Assembly (NCBI GenBank): GCA_038373865.1
Contig: JAXGGA010005180.1
Span: forward strand, 16,537 to 80,536
Source: Uloborus plumipes
Lineage: Eukaryota > Arthropoda > Arachnida > Araneae > Uloboridae
Direction: 5' to 3'
DNA: 64,000 nucleotides
Part shown: positions 1 to 10,367 of the stretch, piece by piece
Layout: every line of letters starts with the position of its first letter
How positions within the stretch are numbered: position 1 is the first letter of the stretch
Program-made: the position numbers and the translations under genes
Notes under the pieces: model-generated
The model's input: only the letters and a program-made list of their open reading frames with translations
The model's database searches: none
What the model was told of the DNA's origin: nothing

Positions 1-303
1 GAAATGGACACTTCAGCTGCCTATACTTTCATTGATACATTCACACATACCGAACAGGCAAAAAAAACCTATTCAACAGTCATTCATGGAAGGGGGGATG
101 GGGATTTTTAAACAAAATTTGAGCGATTTCTTTAGTTATTATTATTATTACTACTAAAAACTTTTTTTTTAAATATATTACTTCTTGTTAAAAAGCTAAA
201 TGGGAATTAAATAATTTTGAAATTTATCCATTTATTCTTGACAGAATAAATGGATAACATCAAGAAATGCACTCTAATTTGTGAAAACAAAATTGATACT
301 TAC
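1..303. other. intron sequence of the MRG15-like gene
   Basis: This lies downstream of exon 9 on the minus strand. The exon's donor (gtaagt on the minus strand, plus 298-303) forms its right edge. The rest is AT-rich with short homopolymers, and I see no gene or element end in it. Confidence 0.7.
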
Positions 304-373
304 TGAAAAACCGCAATAAATGAATAGCTCCATAATAATGAGTAGGGTTTTTATCAGGATGTTGGGAAGACAG
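304..373 (-). CDS. MRG15: MRG15-like exon 9 (MRG domain, YYGAIHLLRF segment)
   Basis: A 70-bp exon read on the minus strand. The acceptor is ttttcag before base 373 and the donor is gtaagt after base 304; it enters in phase 0 and leaves one base over. It encodes LSSQHPDKNPTHYYGAIHLL followed by RFF. The HPD, YGA and HLLR positions match the core MRG-domain helix segment of MORF4L1 (HPD, YGAPHLLRLF), which helps form the groove for partner peptides. The next exon, expected to begin near the VRIGAML equivalent, is outside the window. A 159-bp tandem duplication begins inside this exon's first ten bases and copies its splice acceptor upstream (see 364-684). Confidence 0.87.
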
Positions 374-684
374 CTGAAAACATCAATCATCATATTATAA
401 AAAATAATCAAAAAACAGAGTACAAAAAATGCAGAGTAATAGGAAATGAATTTGTTAAAACTAAATTCCAAAGCAAACATTTAGTTAATGTGGACAAATT
501 AACTACTACGTGTAATCAGTAGGGGAAGACAGCTGAAAACATCAATCATCATATTATAAAAAATAATCAAAAAACAGAGTACAAAAAATGCAGAGTAATA
601 GGAAATGAATTTGTTAAAACTAAATTCCAAAGCAAACATTTAGTTAATGTGGACAAATTAACTACTACGTGTAATCAGTAGGGG
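364..684. repeat. perfect 2 x 159-bp tandem duplication including a 3' splice site
   Basis: Bases 364-525 repeat exactly as 523-684, a period of 159 bp with no mismatch that I can see. The unit holds the first ten bases of MRG15-like exon 9, its acceptor and upstream intron. The transcript therefore has two identical acceptors, at 373/374 and 532/533. The perfect match indicates a recent duplication or an assembly artefact. Confidence 0.92.
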
Positions 685-1190
685 GTACAATACCTGGTTT
701 ATAGCCTTCAGGAAAAAAAAAAAAATTCAAACACTTTGCAAAAGTTTAAAAATATTTCTCATACCATAAATATGTACAATAACTATCATATGCAGATTTT
801 CTTTTGGTACCTGGCGACCGAATTTGGTATTTTCTTGTATTTTGCATCATTTTTTGAGTTTTTTAAAAAAAGTTTTGTAGAAGCAACAACGCAAGCTTGT
901 TGCGCCAAAAACAGGTATTTTTCTTGGCGAGAAAAAAAAAGTCGCCAAATTTCCGATTGGGGGCGGGGGTATATCAAAGAAGTTTCGCATTTTTAGCCGT
1001 TGGTTGCAATTATTCATTTAAAACAGCCGTAATTTAGTTTAAAAACACAACCTTATTTAAACAATGCTCACTGTAAAACCACACCAAATTAACTTTATTT
1101 TGATCGATCCCTTTAAAAATGATAACAATTCTAACTTATTGCCAAAACTCAATTGCCAAATACCATAAAAATTTAAATTTACGCTGATGC
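685..1190. other. intron, nothing recognised
   Basis: AT-rich intron of the MRG15-like gene with A and G runs (a run near 711-724, G-rich 958-968). Short open frames on both strands near 736-996 have no recognisable protein content. Confidence 0.5.
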
Positions 1191-1229
1191 GTTACCATCG
1201 AAACTCCGATTTTGAGTTTCGATGGTAAC
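1191..1229. repeat. perfect hairpin, 16-bp arms
   Basis: gttaccatcgaaactc (1191-1206) and its exact complement (1214-1229) flank a 7-base loop. It sits just before the segment shared with 63362-63450, so it is probably internal structure of a degraded transposon. Confidence 0.85.
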
Positions 1230-3288
1230 GGATGATGTGATTAAATATGAAATCCAGTGTTAAAATAAAGCGTGGTTGCTATGAAACAGTAACAATAATA
1301 GCAATCATAATGAAAATGGCAAAAGAAATCTCTTCAAACTTTTAATGAAGTCACAAAAAAAGGGGGGGGTTTGTGAAAACTCGCGTTTTTACGGAAAAAA
1401 CGCCAAAACGCCGATGTAGATGAACTCAAAAACCAAAACTATATCTAAATACAAAATTTATTTTATCAAAAGCGTTAGAGCCGTTTTTGAGATCCCAAAT
1501 ATATACATATTTTTACAAGAATTGCTTGTTTAAAGATATTAGATGCAGAAAAATAGAATATAGGTTATGATAAAAGTATAGGAAAACAAAATTGCATTTT
1601 TTACAGCAAGAAACACTTCCATATTTTATAATAACTAATTATAAATTAATTATTGGCAATTATCAATGATTAGTGTCATCTATATTTAAGTATTTAAATA
1701 GCAATTAAATGAATTTCTTTGGTTTAAGAGACTGGGCCTCTATAAAACAAAGTCTTGGCTATGCCACTTGTGGAATGAATTCACTAGTTCTTAATGAGTC
1801 ATTTGCATTCTTTGGGTTTAATTCATCCACAAGTGTTGGGAGTTTCAGTTTCTTTCTCGCGGGGATTTTTGTTATTTCTTTTTCACTAGAGGTTTTTTTT
1901 CAAGCAACAATTTAAAAGGGAATCGGATCATTTTGTGACCGTGACGAATTTGATTGGCAGGTAAAGGTTTTCATTTGGTGTGGTATGAGAAGCTGTTGTT
2001 TTCTTTCTTTTTTGTTGGGCTGGAGATTTTTTGCAGGGATTCTTTTTAGGAATAAGGCGTGATCATACCATAAATCTGATAAATCTTTGAGTGACAGTTG
2101 GATAGGAAAAATCTGTTGTGGGGGATGATGCAACATTTCGTGTTCTAGAAGGTTCGAAAGGCTTCCATCTGAAGCTTTCCTCGAGGATAGGGACAAGAAA
2201 AATGGGGGAGACGCTATCGAATTGTTGTTGAGTGAGGCCGTGTGGAGAAGGCTCTTCGTGTTAGGCGTCTTCGGGGGATGGTTGCCCTAAAGATATACGG
2301 CCACGGGGTCGTAGGTGATTTGTGAAATCTTCTAAGTAGACAATGATTTTTAATGACCCGGAGATGTAAATCTAAAAGTAGCGGTGATCTGATAAATTAG
2401 ATTTGAATTTGAGATTGGAAGGAAGATTTGGGTGTCCAAACTATCGCTTGCTGTCCTGCCCAGCGAAACACCGACTCTTCCATTCGGGGTTCTCCGACAA
2501 TTGTCTACGTAGTGTTTGCGTTTCAAGAATGTGTGAAAAGAAGAACTGTAAATACAGTGACTCTGTATGACTAACGTACTGGCATAATTTGGATGAAAAT
2601 TAAATTCGGTTGATGAAAAGAAACGCAGTGAGACTACCTTTTTGTGTGTGTAAGTGTTTTTCGCGTGTATGCTACCGCTACCGTTTCTCTTGGATTACAC
2701 GATAACCTTCGGCCAATGGATAAACTAGAACCGAGTGTAGGGACAGCGTGATGTCTATGTGGTGAGTCTTTGCATTTTAGTTTCTGAACCTATTCCTCAT
2801 TGTCGTGCCATACTCTTACCAATGATTTCATTTTATCTTTGTCTTTTTGAATATCACATAGAGGCAGAGATTCGTCTCAAAACTCGTGTAGTGGACATTG
2901 CTGATTTAGTAGGGGTTTCAGAGTCACGCTGAAGCTCCTACCGAACCTTGGGGGGGGGGGGGGGCACAACTGCAATGTACTAGTCTTTTGTATTTTACCG
3001 AATCTAGTGGCACCACTTGTGCCATTATTGGTTTCCTTTTCATTTACTGTACGATCACATATCTTCGTAGGCCGTCAACGTGACACCACTGATCCTAGTA
3101 TTACAACTGAAATAGTGCAAAAGCCTTAATAAATGATATTAGTAGCATAAAGAAGCTTGTAACATATCTAAAACGTGAAGCGAATAAATTTTTATTAAGC
3201 CTTACTTATACTAATTTCATTATTTACTTCACTAAGTTCCCACTGCAGCATAAAATATTTTACCATACACATAAAAATATAAACTCAC
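1230..3288. other. intron with a Helitron-related fragment and an unassigned GC-richer segment
   Basis: Bases 1240-1310 (tgattaaatatgaaatcc, then gttgctatgaaacagt) resemble 63380-63430, inside the Helitron-like region at the right edge, so this is probably a fragment of that family. Bases 1900-2980 are less AT-rich than their surroundings, ending in a G run at 2951-2964. They hold a 94-codon minus-strand frame that I do not recognise. No splice-bounded exon could be placed here. Confidence 0.5.
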
Positions 3289-3391
3289 CTCTTGAAATTG
3301 TTGTTTTTCAATACCATAAAGTAATTGTTTGTTTATCATGGCATTAAAGTAATCTCTAATGCCATTAGTAGCTTCAACGATGGCAGTTTCC
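3289..3391 (-). CDS. MRG15: MRG15-like exon 8 (MRG domain, GIRDYFN segment)
   Basis: A 103-bp exon with acceptor tttag after base 3391 and donor gtgagt before base 3289. Its first base completes a lysine codon begun in exon 7 and it ends in phase 0. It encodes ETAIVEATNGIRDYFNAMIN, then KQLLYGIEKQQFQE. The MORF4L1 counterpart is the helix reading VAGIKEYFNVMLGTQLLYKFE. The family's usual LLYKFERPQY is here LLYGIEKQQF, so the copy is clearly diverged. The 16.3-kb intron upstream contains the Helitron and the retrotransposon. Confidence 0.9.
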
Positions 3392-3586
3392 CTAAATTAA
3401 AAATAAAAAAAGACAATTTTCATCACCTTCCAAAAATGCACACAGAGAATATTAAAGCTTTACAATGTTTAATACATTGACTGGAAATTAATCAAGTTCG
3501 CTGTACGCAAATTAGATGAGTAAGCAGATTAAAAATTGTTTTGGAATCTTTTCTATTCTAATTTTTACGACTTTTGAATAAGTTTA
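3392..3586. other. intron flank next to the Helitron
   Basis: Unremarkable AT-rich intron between the exon 8 acceptor and the Helitron 5' end. Confidence 0.5.
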
Positions 3587-4532
3587 TCTCTACTAATAAT
3601 AAAGGTAAAGGTGGGTCTGTCTGTCTGTGACCTGCGTAGCACCAAAACCGTTCAATCAATGTTCTTAAAATTTGGCACAAAATTAGCTCGTAGCATGGGT
3701 GTGTGCGTTTCGAAGCATTTTTCAAAAATTCCATTTTGTTCTTTTTCTATTCTAAGTTCAAGCTCATTTTTCACATAAATGTGCTGAAATGGGGAAGACA
3801 TATTTCATATACATTTTCAAATTTTATGTCACTCGAAAGTTTAGAATTTTCTGCTAAAAATTATATCAATTAGAAGTTTCTACAAGCATTAAAAGAACTG
3901 TAATAATTGTTTTTAGAATCCCGGAAATTCAAGGCTTACCTTGAGCAAAGCAAGCCAAATGATTCTAAAATAGTTAAGCTTGAGAATAAAATTTGAAAAT
4001 AAAGATGAAATGAATTATTTTATCACAAAGGAAGTTAACTTTTCATGCTGTTACTATGGTTACGTTTTTATACCTTTTTTGTTTTGTTCTTTTTCCGTTA
4101 ATTTTTAAAATGTATTTGTTTTTGTAGCAATCCAAACTCCTAGCCTTATTAAAATGAGTTATTTAACTGTTGGAAAAAATCGTCTGTTTTTATTTCCTCA
4201 GTTTTTAAGGAATTAAAACTCTGCAAGTTATAAAATTATCGTATAAATTGCGATATTGCGACGTTCTTTTCTAAAATGCTTTATTTCGGAAACTGTATTA
4301 CATTGTTTTTAAAGCTAGAAAAGAAAACTTCCTTCTACTTTTAAACTTTGGTAAGATTTCCGTAAGCAACAAAATTATTCTTATTTTCTCTTTTGGCATA
4401 ATTTTGTATCATACTTTTAAGGAATTATAGTTGAATTATAACTAAAATAGAGTATTCTTTCTGCAATATCAATTATTTAACAAATGACCTTTTAATTTTA
4501 TAACACGGGCAAAGCCGTGCAGGTACCGCTAG
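3587..4532 (+). mobile_element. non-autonomous Helitron
   Basis: The 5' end is TCTCTACTAATAATAAAGG preceded by A. The 3' end is CTAG followed by T, with a GC-rich hairpin (CACGGGC-AAA-GCCGTG, 4504-4519) about nine bases before it. These are the known Helitron hallmarks: TC start, CTRR end with a subterminal hairpin, insertion between A and T, no target duplication. The 946-bp body has no Rep/helicase coding capacity, so it would need enzymes supplied from elsewhere. Confidence 0.85.
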
Positions 4533-4545
4533 TTAATATACATAT

Positions 4546-5185
4546 TGTAACGAGTCCGTAGCACCTTCAACTTTCTTCAAATGAGCATTCCAATCTTGAG
4601 GAAGTAACTATAAATTTATTTACAAGTATGTACATTATTTACAATAAGAGAAGAAAACAATTGCTAAACATCAGCAATTAGGCAGCAAACACTACACTGT
4701 ACTCTCAACAGTAATTCAGCACCACGTATCAAACGTGAACAGTAATTAAGCAATTACAAAAGCAAACCAAACATTCGCCCAAGCGAATAGCGAATAAAAC
4801 GAGTCACCAGAATCAAATCTGAAAACAACTGACTGACTTGTGTTCAAGGCCAGCTATTTATACACGGAAAGAAATTACGACAATATTCGACAATATTCGA
4901 GAAAAACCTGGAATATTTTGTTTCATTCATAACATTACGTAATCCATTCACAAATTCTAGTGATAAAAAGAAAAAGAAAAAAAAGAAAACACTCCGAGCG
5001 AAAAATGTCTTCACGCTTATTAAATGCAGGGGAAGTGTAAAAACTACGAAACGTTACAGGGCCGGTATACAGATGATAAAAGTGATATCTTCAGATACAT
5101 TTGCAACATGTCGCCAGATAAAACCAAAACTAATGAAAATAAAGCAAGGCAGGAAAAACAACAACTATTTACAAGATTTGTAACA
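4546..5185 (-). repeat. 3' LTR of the gypsy element
   Basis: In plus orientation it starts TGTAACGAGTCC and ends TTTGTAACA, so it has TG...CA ends. It aligns along its length with 10368-10993 and differs by scattered substitutions and indels, for example a duplicated gacaatattc near 4880-4900. Confidence 0.93.
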
Positions 5186-5205
5186 TTGCCCCCTTCCCAA
5201 GGACT
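5186..5205 (-). promoter_or_regulatory. polypurine tract
   Basis: On the minus strand this reads as a G/A-rich run (GGGAAGGGGGCAA) directly against the 3' LTR. That is where plus-strand DNA priming occurs in LTR elements. Confidence 0.75.
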
Positions 5206-5417
5206 GCACGTCCCGGGCAGTACAATCCCCAGAAAGGAAGCAAGGGAAAACTTACAGATACACACATTACATGATGACCAATCATAAACATGATAAATAA
5301 TAACAATGAGAACATGAAAGAAACACTAACATTGATAAAGTCATATTACAGACAATTAAAGGCAAAAGTTATTTACAAAATTTACAAACAAATTACCATG
5401 GTAGCTTTAGATTTATT
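5206..5417. other. retrotransposon 3' untranslated segment
   Basis: Sequence between the integrase stop and the polypurine tract. No env-like frame is present. Confidence 0.6.
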
Positions 5418-6629
5418 TTACGAACTATGGCCATAGTATGGGGCTAGCCGATCATAATGGACAACCCTAGGTTTTGAATGTGATGACTTCTGGATCCTCA
5501 CTACGACGTCGTTCAGCCGATGAAGGACTGTGTAGGGTCCATCCCAATGCGACTGCGATTTGGGTGACAGACCTTTACGTCGGATGGGATTCCATAGCCA
5601 TACTTTGTCACCTTCTTGAAAGTCATGACCAGTGGACCTTGTGTCGTATCGGGTCTTCATCTTCTCCGTCGCGATGTTGATTCGCTCCCGTGCGAAGTGA
5701 TGAACGTCTTCCAACCGGGCCTGGAGATCCTGGACGTATTCCTCAGGCGATGAAGGCGCATCTGGAGGGAGACCGAAGACGAGATCACAAGGTAGCCGAA
5801 GCTCTCGGCCGAAGAGCATCTGTGATGGGGAATATCCGGTGGTCTCGTGGACAGCACTGCGGTAGGCCATCAGGAACAGAGGAAGTTTCTTGTCCCAATC
5901 CTGTTGATTTTTGGAGACCATAAGCGAGAGATTATTAAGGATTGTCCTGTTGAATCTCTCCACCATGCCGTCCGACTGTGGGTGTAGTGGTGTTGTTCGA
6001 GTTTTCTCAATTTTGAGGATTTTACATAGGCCCTTAAACACAGCAGAGATGAAGTTTCTTCCCTGATCGGAATGGATCTGCAAAGGGGTCCCATATCTCG
6101 AGATCCAATGCTGGACTAGAGTCTCTGCTACAGTGGTAGCTTCTTGATCCGGAATGGAATATGCTTCGGGCCATTTGGTGAAATAGTCAATGGCAACGAG
6201 GATGTATTTGTTCCCATCAGTAGTTTTCGGTAGAGGACCAAGAATGTCGATCCCGATTCGTTCGAAAGGAGCTCCTACGTTGTAAAGATGTAGCTTCCCG
6301 CGGCTTCTTCTCTTCGGTCCTTTACGGGCAGCACAGGCGTCACAAGAATGACACCACTTCTCTACGTCATCCTTCGTCTTGCTCCAGAAGAAGCGCTCTC
6401 GAACCTTGTGGAGGGTTTTCAAGATACCAAAGTGTCCTCCAGTTGGACTACTGTGCAGTTCCTTTAGAACGTCTGGAATTCTTGATCTGGGAAGGAGTAA
6501 CTGCCATTTAAATGCTTTGCCATCGTCAGATTCCCATTTCGATACAGGACGCCATTTCGCAACTGGAGAGATTTCCATAGAGCCCAGTATCTTTTCGTTG
6601 CAGGACTGTAGAGAGAGACGTCTTGCCAA
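5418..6629 (-). CDS. pol, integrase part (downstream of a frameshift)
   Basis: A 403-codon open frame holding the C-terminal part of pol; its nominal start codon is not a real start. Zinc-binding HHCC residues are H59, H66, C96 and C99. The catalytic triad is D128, D188 and E224, a DD(35)E integrase core. The C-terminal WDGPYTVLHRL is a GPY/F module. The enzyme would join element cDNA to target DNA in the nucleus. The reading overlaps the upstream pol frame at 6464-6629, and the family similarity passes from one frame to the other around 6534-6541. One base there is missing relative to a continuous pol. The sequence at that point is not a usual slippery heptamer, so a mutation is more likely than programmed shifting. 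Confidence 0.92.
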   Translation of the reverse strand: MARRLSLQSCNEKILGSMEISPVAKWRPVSKWESDDGKAFKWQLLLPRSRIPDVLKELHSSPTGGHFGILKTLHKVRERFFWSKTKDDVEKWCHSCDACAARKGPKRRSRGKLHLYNVGAPFERIGIDILGPLPKTTDGNKYILVAIDYFTKWPEAYSIPDQEATTVAETLVQHWISRYGTPLQIHSDQGRNFISAVFKGLCKILKIEKTRTTPLHPQSDGMVERFNRTILNNLSLMVSKNQQDWDKKLPLFLMAYRSAVHETTGYSPSQMLFGRELRLPCDLVFGLPPDAPSSPEEYVQDLQARLEDVHHFARERINIATEKMKTRYDTRSTGHDFQEGDKVWLWNPIRRKGLSPKSQSHWDGPYTVLHRLNDVVVRIQKSSHSKPRVVHYDRLAPYYGHSS

Positions 6630-8902
6630 CTAGGTCGCCGACTGTCCTTTTCCATTAACTCTATGATAGGCTTTAGGTCTGGGTCTTCAAGCTGATCTTT
6701 TCTTACTTGGTCATCACTCCATGGATCAGGATCTGAAGATGATGAAGTAGCAGTAACTTGACAGGCAGTAGGGATTGTCGTCCCGTACTGTTTCTCAATT
6801 CGGGAGCAATAATGGCAGTTCTCGGAACAAGGTCTTCTTGATAATGCGTCAGAATTACCGTGTGACAAACCTTTTCGGTGCTTGATCTCGATGTCATATT
6901 CCTGGAGCCGCTGTATCCACCTGGCTACCTGGCCCTCTGGATTCTTGAAATTCAAAAGCCAAGTTAAAGAAGCATGATCAGTCCGGAGCAGGAATTTACG
7001 GCCGTAGAGGTAATGATGGAAATGTTCTACAGCTTTAACTATGGCGAGCAATTCCTTTCTCGTGACACAATAATTTCGCTCCGACTTGGATAAGCATTTG
7101 CTCCAGTAGGCGATGACATGTTCGTTACCGTCTATTTCTTGAGATAAAACAGCTCCAACGCTCTCGTGGCTCGCATCAGTGTCAAGTATGAAGGATTTTC
7201 CAGGCTGAGGATAAGAGAGAATAGGCGTTGATGTTAAAGCCTCCTTCAGCTGTAGAAATGCATCCTCGCATTCTTTGGACCATTCAAATTTTTGTTTGCT
7301 CTCCGTCAGCTTATGCAAAGGTCGTGCAATATTGGAAAAACCCTTCACAAACTTCCTGTAGTACGTGCAGAGCCCCAGGAAACTTCGCAGCTGATGGACA
7401 TTTTCGGGGCGGCTCCAATTCTTGACTGCAGATACCTTATCTGGATCTGTTCGTACACCTTCGGAAGAGATAATGTGACCAAGGTAGTTCACCTCACGGC
7501 GGAACAAATTACATTTGGACGGGCTTAACTTCAGGTTGGCTTCCTTAAGCTTTTGCAGCACCTTCCTAAGATTAGCCAAATGTTCCTCAAAACTGCGTCC
7601 TATGATGATAATGTCGTCCAAGTAGACAAGACAGGATTCATAAGACAGTCCTCGTAACACTGATTCCATAAGACGCTCGAACGTGGCTGGTGCATTGCAG
7701 AGGCCGAAGGGCATCACTTTGAACTGCCACAAGCCTTGTCCGGTTGTAAACGCCGTCTTCTCTCGGTCGTCGGGGTGTATCTCCACCTGCCAGTAGCCGC
7801 TCTTTAAATCCAGGGTCGAAAACCACTTGTGTCCGGAAAGGGTGTCCAGAGTGTCATCGATCCGTGGAAGAGGGTAACTGTCCTTCTTGGTGATGTCATT
7901 CAGGCGTCGGTAGTCAACACAAAATCTGGTGGAGCCGTCTTTCTTTCGGACCAAGACGATAGGGGATGCCCAAGGACTGGATGAGGGTTCGATGACGTCA
8001 TTCTCCTGCATCTCTTTCAAGAGGATCTCAACCTCTTCCTTCTTGGCGAACGGTAGTCGTCTTGGATGCTGCTTGATAGGGGGATGATCTCCAGTGTCGA
8101 TCCTATGCTGCGTTAAACTCGTGCGACCAACATCCTCGGATGCAGATGAAAACACCTGCTTGAAGTTGTCCACCAATTTTTCCGCAGCGTATCTTTGATC
8201 CTTCGATAATGGTGCACTCCCAATTAATTTCGAAGTCAAGGACTCGGAAGACACAGTCTCGGAGGAATCAATTCTTCTGATGATGCAGTTTACGGGAGTA
8301 CAAGTTGCCAACACTTCTCCTTTCTTAATATTCCTCGGTCTTTCACTCACATTGGCGACTCTCACAGGAACTGCATTCCTTGAAAGGTCCACAAGCGTAG
8401 ATGCCACTAGTACTCCTTTTGGGCTATTACTCTGGTTAGGATATTCAATGAGGCCGAATTTAAAGCTGTTGTTTTCCTTGAGGGAGCCAGGTATTAGTAC
8501 TTCTGATCTAGAGGGAATCGATAAATCTGTTTGGGCTATTATTTGATGAGCGGATTTTAAGTTATTTTCGGTGTTGAAAATTGCTATGTCTTCCCTCGTC
8601 GAGTGCAGCTCATTATTTTTAAAGTCTATAGAAAAATCAAATTTTCTCAAAAAGTCCAGTCCGAGAATGAAGGGATCTGTAATGTCAGCAACGAATGCCG
8701 TGTGATGGTAAGTGGCACTTCCGAACATTATTTCTAAGTTTACTTTTCCTTCAATCTCGATTTTGTCACCTGTCACAGTTTGGAGAGTAACGCAGGGCGG
8801 CGTCCATAAGATCTTGAGTTCAAATTGACGAGCCACATCAGTCCTTATGATGGTAACGTTGGCTCCTGTGTCCACAATCATTTCGCAGGGAAACCCATTC
8901 AC
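6464..8902 (-). pseudogene. pol, protease-RT-RNase H part (frameshifted before integrase)
   Basis: An 812-codon frame. Domains in order: aspartic protease (DTGA at residues 11-14), reverse transcriptase (about 270-480, YLDD at 427-430), RNase H (D574, E617, D642, D685). The frame stays open upstream of 8902, which is a GTG codon, through the gag stop, so pol is probably made by -1 frameshifting from gag. The sequence at the gag end (GGAAAAC) is close to but not a canonical slippery site. After about residue 788 (near 6540) the frame leaves pol and ends at 6464. The catalytic motifs look intact, but protease/RT and integrase can no longer be made as one polyprotein unless a ribosome shifts. 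Confidence 0.93.
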
Positions 8903-9015
8903 ATATGCGTAAATGAAGAGTCCGTTGCAGCCGCCACTTCTTGAGGAAATCTGGAAAACTTTGGGATGGGGCTCATTCCAATTTGGCGACCTCCGCCCCG
9001 CGAGATTGCCATTGC

Positions 9016-10197
9016 TTAGTTTTCCTGAGCTGGAGAGGGAGAGGTGCTCTTCCCTCCTGTTTCTTGGCGGGCTTCGCAGTTCCTTCGTACGTGGCCCTCA
9101 CCGCCACATTTCCAGCACTTCAGCGGTTGTCTACTTTGGTCCTTGCGAGCCGTAATCTTCTTCAGGGTCCCCGAGATCTCCTTGATTTGTCGCTCAATTT
9201 CCGAGAAGCGAGTTGAGTTCGAATCCTGGGCGCTCACTTCCACGCCCCTGATTGAATGGCGATCCTTGCGGGATGTTTGCTGTGCAGCCTCGAACTTCAT
9301 TGCGTAGACCAAACCGGCTTTAAGATCTTTAATGTCCGCCATCCGGAGAGCCGTCTGAATTTCTGGATTTCGCACTCCATCTATGAAGTAGTTCAGGGCC
9401 AGGCTATCGCGAACACCCGAAGGACAGTCCGAGAAGGCGAGATGGGAAAGCCTCTCAACGTCTGCTGCAAAAACTTGCAAAGTCTCTCCAGCCCTCTGGA
9501 GTCGGGATTTGAGCTGAAGTTGGCTGAATTCTTTTTGGCAGGATTCGCCAAAGCGAAGCTCCAAGGCCGATGATAAGGCTTCGAAGTCACGGTGCTTGTC
9601 CTCTGGGAAGGTCTGTAGTATGTCGGCTGCATCCCCTCTCAGCGAGGCTGCGAGGTGACAGGCTTTCGTGGAAGAGTCCCAGGAGTTTGCTTCTGCAACG
9701 ATGAGAAACTGCTTCTTGTAAATATTCCACGAGGTCTTCCCGTCAAATGTGGTCAGTTTAATGGATGAACGAAAAGTTCCAGCTGCAGCTACATAGTCAC
9801 TTGAGTTGTTGCAGGATGCTGATAATTTCGATTCAAGTTCTTTAATTTTCTTTTCCACATGGTTTTCTACTGTAGTGATTCGATCCTCAACGCTGTCAAC
9901 TTTTTCTTCAAGAGCCTCCATTTTATTTTCCATATTGGCAAATTTACTTTCCACCAAACTTTTCATTGACGTTAGATCGCTCTTAATTTCTTCTTGACTT
10001 GAAGTTATGCTAGCGGTTAACTCATTCTTAATTTCTTCTTGACTTGAAGTTATGCTAGCGGTTAAATCATTCTTAATTTCTTCTTGACTTGAAGTTATGC
10101 TAGCGGTTAAATCATGCTTAATTTCTTCTTGACTTGAAGTTATGCTAGCGGTTAAATCATTTTTTAATTGTTCTTGATTAGTAGCCATAGTCGCCAT
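9016..10197 (-). CDS. gag with CCHC zinc knuckle and repeated coiled-coil N-terminus
   Basis: A 393-residue Gag-like protein. Residues 13-72 are four 15-residue repeats of the form NDLTASITSSQEEIK. They are followed by a predicted coiled coil rich in heptad-like K/E/V (to about residue 130), a retrotransposon Gag capsid region (about 150-300) and one zinc knuckle CWKCGGEGHVRRNC (361-374, CX2CX4HX4C), which binds nucleic acid in retroelement particles. The frame is intact, and its TAA stop overlaps the open pol frame lying one base back. Confidence 0.93.
   Translation of the reverse strand: MATMATNQEQLKNDLTASITSSQEEIKHDLTASITSSQEEIKNDLTASITSSQEEIKNELTASITSSQEEIKSDLTSMKSLVESKFANMENKMEALEEKVDSVEDRITTVENHVEKKIKELESKLSASCNNSSDYVAAAGTFRSSIKLTTFDGKTSWNIYKKQFLIVAEANSWDSSTKACHLAASLRGDAADILQTFPEDKHRDFEALSSALELRFGESCQKEFSQLQLKSRLQRAGETLQVFAADVERLSHLAFSDCPSGVRDSLALNYFIDGVRNPEIQTALRMADIKDLKAGLVYAMKFEAAQQTSRKDRHSIRGVEVSAQDSNSTRFSEIERQIKEISGTLKKITARKDQSRQPLKCWKCGGEGHVRRNCEARQETGGKSTSPSPAQEN
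9982..10161 (-). repeat. 4 x 45-bp in-frame tandem repeat inside gag
   Basis: Four nearly identical 45-bp units encode the TASITSSQEEIK repeats at the Gag N-terminus. Units differ by single bases (ND, HD, ND, NE starts), which fits recent slippage or unequal exchange. Confidence 0.9.
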
Positions 10198-10345
10198 ATC
10201 ATTTTTAACAGCGTTGATCGCATCCAGGAGTTTTTTTCAGTTGTTCATCCATTGCTCGAGTAATTACCATAAAATTCCGAAGTCAAAAAGTCCACAGGAA
10301 GAAAAGTCCAAGTTCACAGATAATTCCAAGAAAGTCCTTGAAGAT

Positions 10346-10363
10346 GCCCCACGTTGGGCGCCA
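10346..10363 (-). promoter_or_regulatory. primer-binding site
   Basis: On the minus strand TGGCGCCCAACGTGGGGC lies four bases after the 5' LTR. It has the TGGCGCCC start typical of tRNA-primed retroelements. I cannot assign the priming tRNA with certainty. Confidence 0.8.
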
Positions 10364-10367
10364 AAAT

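Noticed and set aside
736..996. Overlapping open frames on both strands
   Set aside because: Composition-driven frames in intron with no recognisable motif or splice context.
5024..5287. Plus-strand frames within the LTRs (also 10767-11029)
   Set aside because: They lie in LTR sequence antisense to the element and exist in both LTRs only because these are copies.
6534..6541. Programmed frameshift between RNase H and integrase
   Set aside because: No X-XXY-YYZ heptamer or evident downstream structure, and this is not a usual place for recoding in gypsy elements; a mutation or assembly indel is simpler.
10352..10363. Assignment of a specific primer tRNA
   Set aside because: The TGGCGCCC start is clear but the remainder does not match a tRNA 3' end that I can name with confidence.
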